DNA of 64,000 bases from MPNP01 sp963668325. GTDB lineage: Bacteria; Pseudomonadota; Alphaproteobacteria; Rhodobacterales; Rhodobacteraceae. Under the pieces are notes generated by a model, which saw nothing but the letters and a program-made list of their open reading frames with translations, did not search any database and was not told the DNA's origin. Where the stretch lies: contig OY764222.1 of NCBI GenBank assembly GCA_963668325.1, forward strand, positions 248,001 through 312,000. Reading direction: 5' to 3'. The position numbers were made by a program, and so were the translations under genes. Below are positions 63,254 to 64,000 of this stretch, one piece after another. Every line of letters begins with the position of its first letter. Position 1 is the stretch's first letter.

Positions 63254-63856
63254 AAAAAGCACTTCCATAAAGATTACCATTGGTTTCTACTACCCAAAGA
63301 CACTAGGTTATTACCAAACTATTATTCCAAAATAGAGCCAAATAATTAAACTTACTCTATGGTTCACACCTACAACACCTTAGGTTATGCTCCATTTCCA
63401 GCAGATCATGCCGGTTTAGCTTAAATAATATCAGACAAACTCCTTTATTCAGACCAGCTTTCAATGGCTGTTCCTAAAGCAAAAGTTGTTTTGTCCTTGA
63501 TGTTTAATGCTTGCTGTCTTTTGATTAAGAATCGACAACCAAGTTTAGTTTACCACATTGTCTCGTGACGTGAGACCTTGAAGGTATTACCCATCAGGAT
63601 CAAGTGAATTTTACTTGCCCAAGACGGATGATTATTTGTTATAATTGAATTCTTTCATACACTTAAATTGCGAGGTATTTTTCTCACTTTAATCCAATTC
63701 CGAATTAAAGGAGATACTGATTTTATTATCTCTCATCTTTGCGTTAATTAATTAAATTGAGCATTATTATGCAAAAAAGAGCTTAAATTAATAAAAACAT
63801 TCATTCATATCATTATAAATTAATCGCCTTATTTTACCGGGAGTGTAATTACAATA
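63254..63856. other. 603-bp AT-rich intergenic stretch
   Basis: No gene is visible. TATAAT at 63640-63645 with TTGCCC at 63615-63620 (19-bp spacing) is a possible promoter for the gene at 63857. From 63650 to 63840 the sequence is very AT-rich. I see no copies of the DnaA box TTATCCACA, so there is no positive evidence for an origin. Confidence 0.45.
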
Positions 63857-64000
63857 ATGAGCATAGAAAGCCGTTACGGGGCTAAAATTAGGGAAGTAGA
63901 TACCCCCCAAGCCGAAGCAGCAACAATGCCAGTTCGTCTTCCTTCAGCATACGTTAATGGTTACGCCAAGGCACGATCAGTTGATCCGGAAGCTGCCGAT
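63857..64000 (+). CDS. partial CDS of unknown function, cut by the window end
   Basis: Forty-eight codons are open from ATG 63857 to the end of the window (MSIESRYGAKIREVDTPQAE, then ATMPVRLPSAYVNGYAKARS). Codon choice and composition look like a real gene. I do not recognise the N-terminus; it is not DnaA, despite the place after rpsT. Confidence 0.6.
   Translation, partial: MSIESRYGAKIREVDTPQAEAATMPVRLPSAYVNGYAKARSVDPEAAD

Noticed and set aside
63254..63856. Possible replication origin.
   Set aside because: The AT-rich gap next to rpsT is suggestive, but I found no DnaA-box cluster and the next gene is not dnaA.
1..64000. CRISPR arrays or rRNA genes.
   Set aside because: No regularly spaced direct repeats and no rRNA-like conserved blocks were seen; the only RNA gene found is the tRNA-Arg.

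Overview
The window looks like a piece of the chromosome of a low-to-moderate GC alphaproteobacterium. The conserved blocks keep gene orders typical of that class: aminotransferase-ftsK-lolA next to xthA and a response regulator; DUF3576 lipoprotein-leuS-lptE-holA; pmbA-DUF4170-lpxK; mutY beside a DUF721 (DciA-like) gene and a DsbA-like gene. Genus and order cannot be fixed from the sequence. TTG and GTG starts are common.

Layout. 0.1-3.5 kb: an arsJ-like organoarsenical exporter, a gamma-glutamyltransferase and hspQ. 3.7-9 kb: two paralogous response regulators with no kinase, an Abi-family gene lying between two copies of a 201-bp direct repeat (the second copy is a broken 3' end of a third response regulator), then a HipBA pair with a perfect 13-bp operator-like palindrome. 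9.3-16.9 kb: a compact catabolic operon with a ROK regulator, an M20 hydrolase, a sugar-type ABC transporter, a YhfX-like PLP enzyme and a NagB-II/deglycase-like SIS protein. 17-27.6 kb: accessory DNA with an HTH/PIN toxin-antitoxin pair, an IS1634-like transposase relic, a complete IS66-type element with 17-bp inverted ends and an 8-bp target duplication, an amidase, a conserved ubiH / Trm112 / CnoX-like block, a HigBA-like pair with a frameshifted toxin, and a NYN-domain gene. 28-48.7 kb: mostly housekeeping genes (DNA repair, FtsK, LolA, lytic transglycosylase, RibA, L,D-transpeptidase, YggS, LeuS, LptE, HolA, PmbA, LpxK), interrupted by an AlbA_2/Schlafen-like gene. 48.7-56.5 kb: an AAA/STAND-like ATPase with ankyrin repeats sitting where smc is usually found, then dsbA-like, dciA-like, mutY, tRNA-Arg(CCT), and the selenium pair selU / NDH2-SelD fusion. 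56.9-62.9 kb: a LolA-like protein, an outer-membrane barrel, a squalene/phytoene synthase and an RND/MMPL exporter, which look like an isoprenoid-lipid synthesis and export system. 63-64 kb: rpsT, a 600-bp AT-rich gap and the start of an unidentified gene.

How they work together. The 9.3-16.9 kb genes read as one regulated uptake-and-breakdown pathway for an acylated or amino-acid-conjugated amino sugar. The selD fusion supplies selenophosphate for selU, which selenates tRNA. The 56.9-62.9 kb genes combine synthesis (squalene/phytoene synthase), inner-membrane export (RND) and periplasmic/outer-membrane steps (LolA-like and barrel). Three toxin-antitoxin pairs, an Abi gene, an ankyrin ATPase, a Schlafen-like gene and two IS elements mark the accessory regions.
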